The notes under the pieces: model-generated | Databases searched by the model: none | Told to the model about the DNA's origin: nothing | Seen by the model: the letters and a program-made list of their open reading frames with translations, nothing else | Source of the DNA: Acanthornis magna | Taxonomy: Eukaryota; Chordata; Aves; Passeriformes; Acanthizidae | Assembly (NCBI GenBank): GCA_036785705.1 | Contig: JAWUZG010000360.1 | Coordinates: forward strand, 248,001 to 312,000 | Direction: 5' to 3' | Length of the DNA stretch: 64,000 nt | In this document: positions 62,424 through 64,000 of the stretch, one piece after another | Position numbering within the stretch: position 1 is the stretch's first letter | Layout of the letters: every line of letters begins with the position of its first letter | Translations under genes and position numbers: made by a program

Positions 62424-62690
62424 AAGAAGTTGAAAGAGACCTCCAGGAGGTCATCTAGTACAGTCCCTTGTTCAGAGCAGGTCTGATTAGATCAGGTTTC
62501 TGTGTCAGGGCTGTGTCCACTCAAATCTTGAATATCTCCAGAGAGGGAGATCTGCAGCTCCTCTGGGCAAGCTGCAATATTTGACCACCTTGTCTTAAAA
62601 AACCTTGTCTTAAAAAATGTTTTCTTAAAAAAGGTTCAACAGAACTGTATTGCAGTGGCTGGGGACAGATAACAAGAACTGTTGATGGAG
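62424..62690 (-). mobile_element. Degenerate CR1 3' part
   Basis: On the plus strand it reads AAAGAGACCTCCAGGAGGTC, ATCTAGTACAGTCCC, AGCAGGTCTGATTAGATCAG, CTTGAATATCTCCAGAGAGG and CTCTGGGCAAGCTGCAATAT, then a TCTTAAAAAA repeat. That is the order of the reverse complement of a CR1 3' part. The extreme 3' tail (AGAATCATAGAAT) is not preserved at the left edge. The right boundary is uncertain because the match fades after about 62660. Old, with many substitutions. Confidence 0.8.
62589..62634. repeat. Three-copy 15-16 bp tandem inside CR1
   Basis: Units CTTGTCTTAAAAAAC, CTTGTCTTAAAAAATG and TTTTCTTAAAAAAGG are adjacent. CR1 has one such A-rich segment at this place as I remember it, so this is a local expansion after insertion. 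Confidence 0.8.
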
Positions 62691-62904
62691 TGTGAGCCAC
62701 CACTCCAAGAGATTTCCACCAGTCTGGAAATGACTGACCGGTGTGTACTGGTGTGTTCTGCTAAGCCATACCATAAACCACCACCAGCAGCCACTAGTGA
62801 CGTGCTGACGAAAAAAGAAAATGACACTTGAAAGTTATTGGCTCAGGAATTTCCAGAGTGGGTTTTTTTAAATGTAGCTCAAGTCCCGCTAGAGGTGAAA
62901 TCAA

Positions 62905-63165
62905 AGTGGAGCAGGTACAAAGCAGGGCTGTGAAAATGATTGATTATGGGCAATAGGGAGGAATAAGAGTGTTTGGCTGTTCAGAGAAGTCAAATGAAGT
63001 CTTTGAAAGGCTTCTTACTGCTCTCTGTAAGTTCATTACTGCTAATAGGTATAATGGGAAGAAATAGATGAAGACTGTTAATTAGAAAAAGGTTTTAAAC
63101 AAGAACATGGTGAGGCCTTGGAGCAGCTTTCAGAAGGAGCAGTTGTAAAAATACACGAAACAGAA
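62905..63165 (+). mobile_element. Degenerate CR1 fragment
   Basis: GTGGAGCAGGTACAAAGCAG, GTGAAAATGATTGATTATGG, GTTTGGCTGTTCAGAGAAG, TTAATTAGAAAAAGG and ATGGTGAGGCCTTGGAGCAG follow the order of the CR1 segment that precedes the 3' end, with many changes and gaps. It points right, opposite to the neighbouring CR1 at 62424-62690, so the two are separate insertions. Confidence 0.55.
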
Positions 63166-63224
63166 ACAAAACCAAATGGACTTTGACATGGCGGTCTGCA
63201 GGGGCAGTCTTTTGCTCAATATTC

Positions 63225-63475
63225 AATTTGTGATTTCAGGGTAGACATTGTGTTCGGGGGTAATTTGCCTGGCATTTCAGTACGTATGGTAGCATTTTGG
63301 TTGCGCCTGTCACACTCTGTTATTTCCTGAGCACAGGAGGAGTAACAGCGTGTCTGCAATTTGCCTGGCAAATCCCAGGTGCTCCCCAGTGCCTGCACCT
63401 TGCATGCATGTGGAAGGGCTTGGCAAATCACGCAAAGGTCGCAGTGCAGGAAGCCCACGTTAGGCTAGGGACTTT
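63225..63475. other. CpG-retaining patch with NFI-like half-sites
   Basis: Seven CpG fall between 63255 and 63459. The 13-mer AATTTGCCTGGCA occurs twice (63262-63274 and 63358-63370), and CTTGGCAAATCAC occurs near 63419. TTGCC/TGGCA words are nuclear factor I half-sites, and TTGCCTGGCAA at 63361-63371 is an inverted pair with very short spacing. A regulatory role is inference from composition and motif content only. Confidence 0.3.
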
Positions 63476-64000
63476 GCTGGTGTTTCAGTTCACTGGGAAT
63501 GATCTTTGTCTGTACATTTCTGCTGAGGAAGTCCAAAATAAAACTATGTTAGTCCATAATAAGAGACATTTGTGAAAGAGACTGAAGGATTTGTACTCAG
63601 TGTGTATGCTGGGCCCCTATGCTTTCCAACTCAGAGTATTTTTCCATGACTAAACAAAAATAGCCATTTCCTTAGAATAGTGACTGAATTTTTTTCAATT
63701 GTATGTTTTATATGGCATAATTATATGCCCTTACAAACAATTTAAGCCAAATTATGCAATTGAAAGTTTAGCTAGTGCTTTTTAATCCACTTAAGAGTTT
63801 TGTTTTTGATAGCCTGGTAGTGAAGCAAACTAAATTAAAGTGAATTCCACATGAAAGATGGTTCTAGTATTTGTGATTGTGAGGTAATGACTTGAAATGC
63901 TCCATAGTTGCAGCATTTCTGTATTTTGTATTTAATTTTAAAACTGTTATGGTTTTAGTGGCCATAAATGGAACAGAGTAATATGAGAGAATTGATGAAA
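63476..64000. other. Non-coding stretch at the right edge
   Basis: AT-rich sequence with no recognised gene or repeat. The window ends here. Confidence 0.6.

Noticed and set aside
1..64000. CRISPR arrays, bacterial operons, tRNA or rRNA genes
   Set aside because: No regularly spaced repeats with unique spacers, no ribosome-binding-site/ORF layout, and no tRNA T-arm or rRNA core sequences were seen. The repeats point to a bird.

Overview
The window looks like AT-rich, non-coding DNA from a bird nuclear genome. The organism call rests on the repeats. There are several pieces of the avian CR1 non-LTR retrotransposon, one of them ending in the typical 8-bp tail (ATTCTATG/ATTCTGTG) at 26236. There is also one solo LTR of the avian ERVL-like type, running TGT...ACA with an internal TATATAAA. 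No mammalian repeats (Alu, L1, B1/B2) were seen, and interspersed repeats are sparse, as is usual in birds. I cannot name the species. Repeat family calls are from remembered consensus sequences, not from a search.

No protein-coding gene can be supported. The open frames are short, overlap on both strands, and match no family I recognise. The window is best read as intergenic or deep-intronic DNA.

Layout. 1-5.2 kb is unannotated, with poly(A) and poly(T) runs near the left edge. At 5.2-6.5 kb a G-quadruplex motif is followed by the ERVL-like solo LTR on the minus strand. 6.5-24.8 kb is mostly unique sequence with a few microsatellites, a minus-strand G4 motif and some exon-like islands. At 24.8-26.2 kb there is an 11-bp-arm palindrome, a short CR1 piece and the best CR1 copy. 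26.2-28.2 kb holds two CpG-retaining patches. At 28.2 kb there is a compound (GGAA)n-TGGTGC minisatellite. 28.4-41.3 kb is mostly unique. At 41.3-41.9 kb is a mosaic: a minus-strand CR1 tail, a coding-like fragment of unknown origin, and plus-strand CR1 pieces. At 44.3-44.4 kb there is a possible exon. At 52.5 kb there is a perfect 13-bp hairpin followed by six T. At 62.4-63.2 kb two degenerate CR1 pieces lie in opposite orientation, followed by a patch with repeated NFI-like half-sites.

Nothing here forms a genetic system. The items most worth checking are the coding-like fragment joined to a CR1 tail (41325-41591), the hairpin at 52469-52508, the CpG-retaining patches, and the exon-like segment at 44271-44432.
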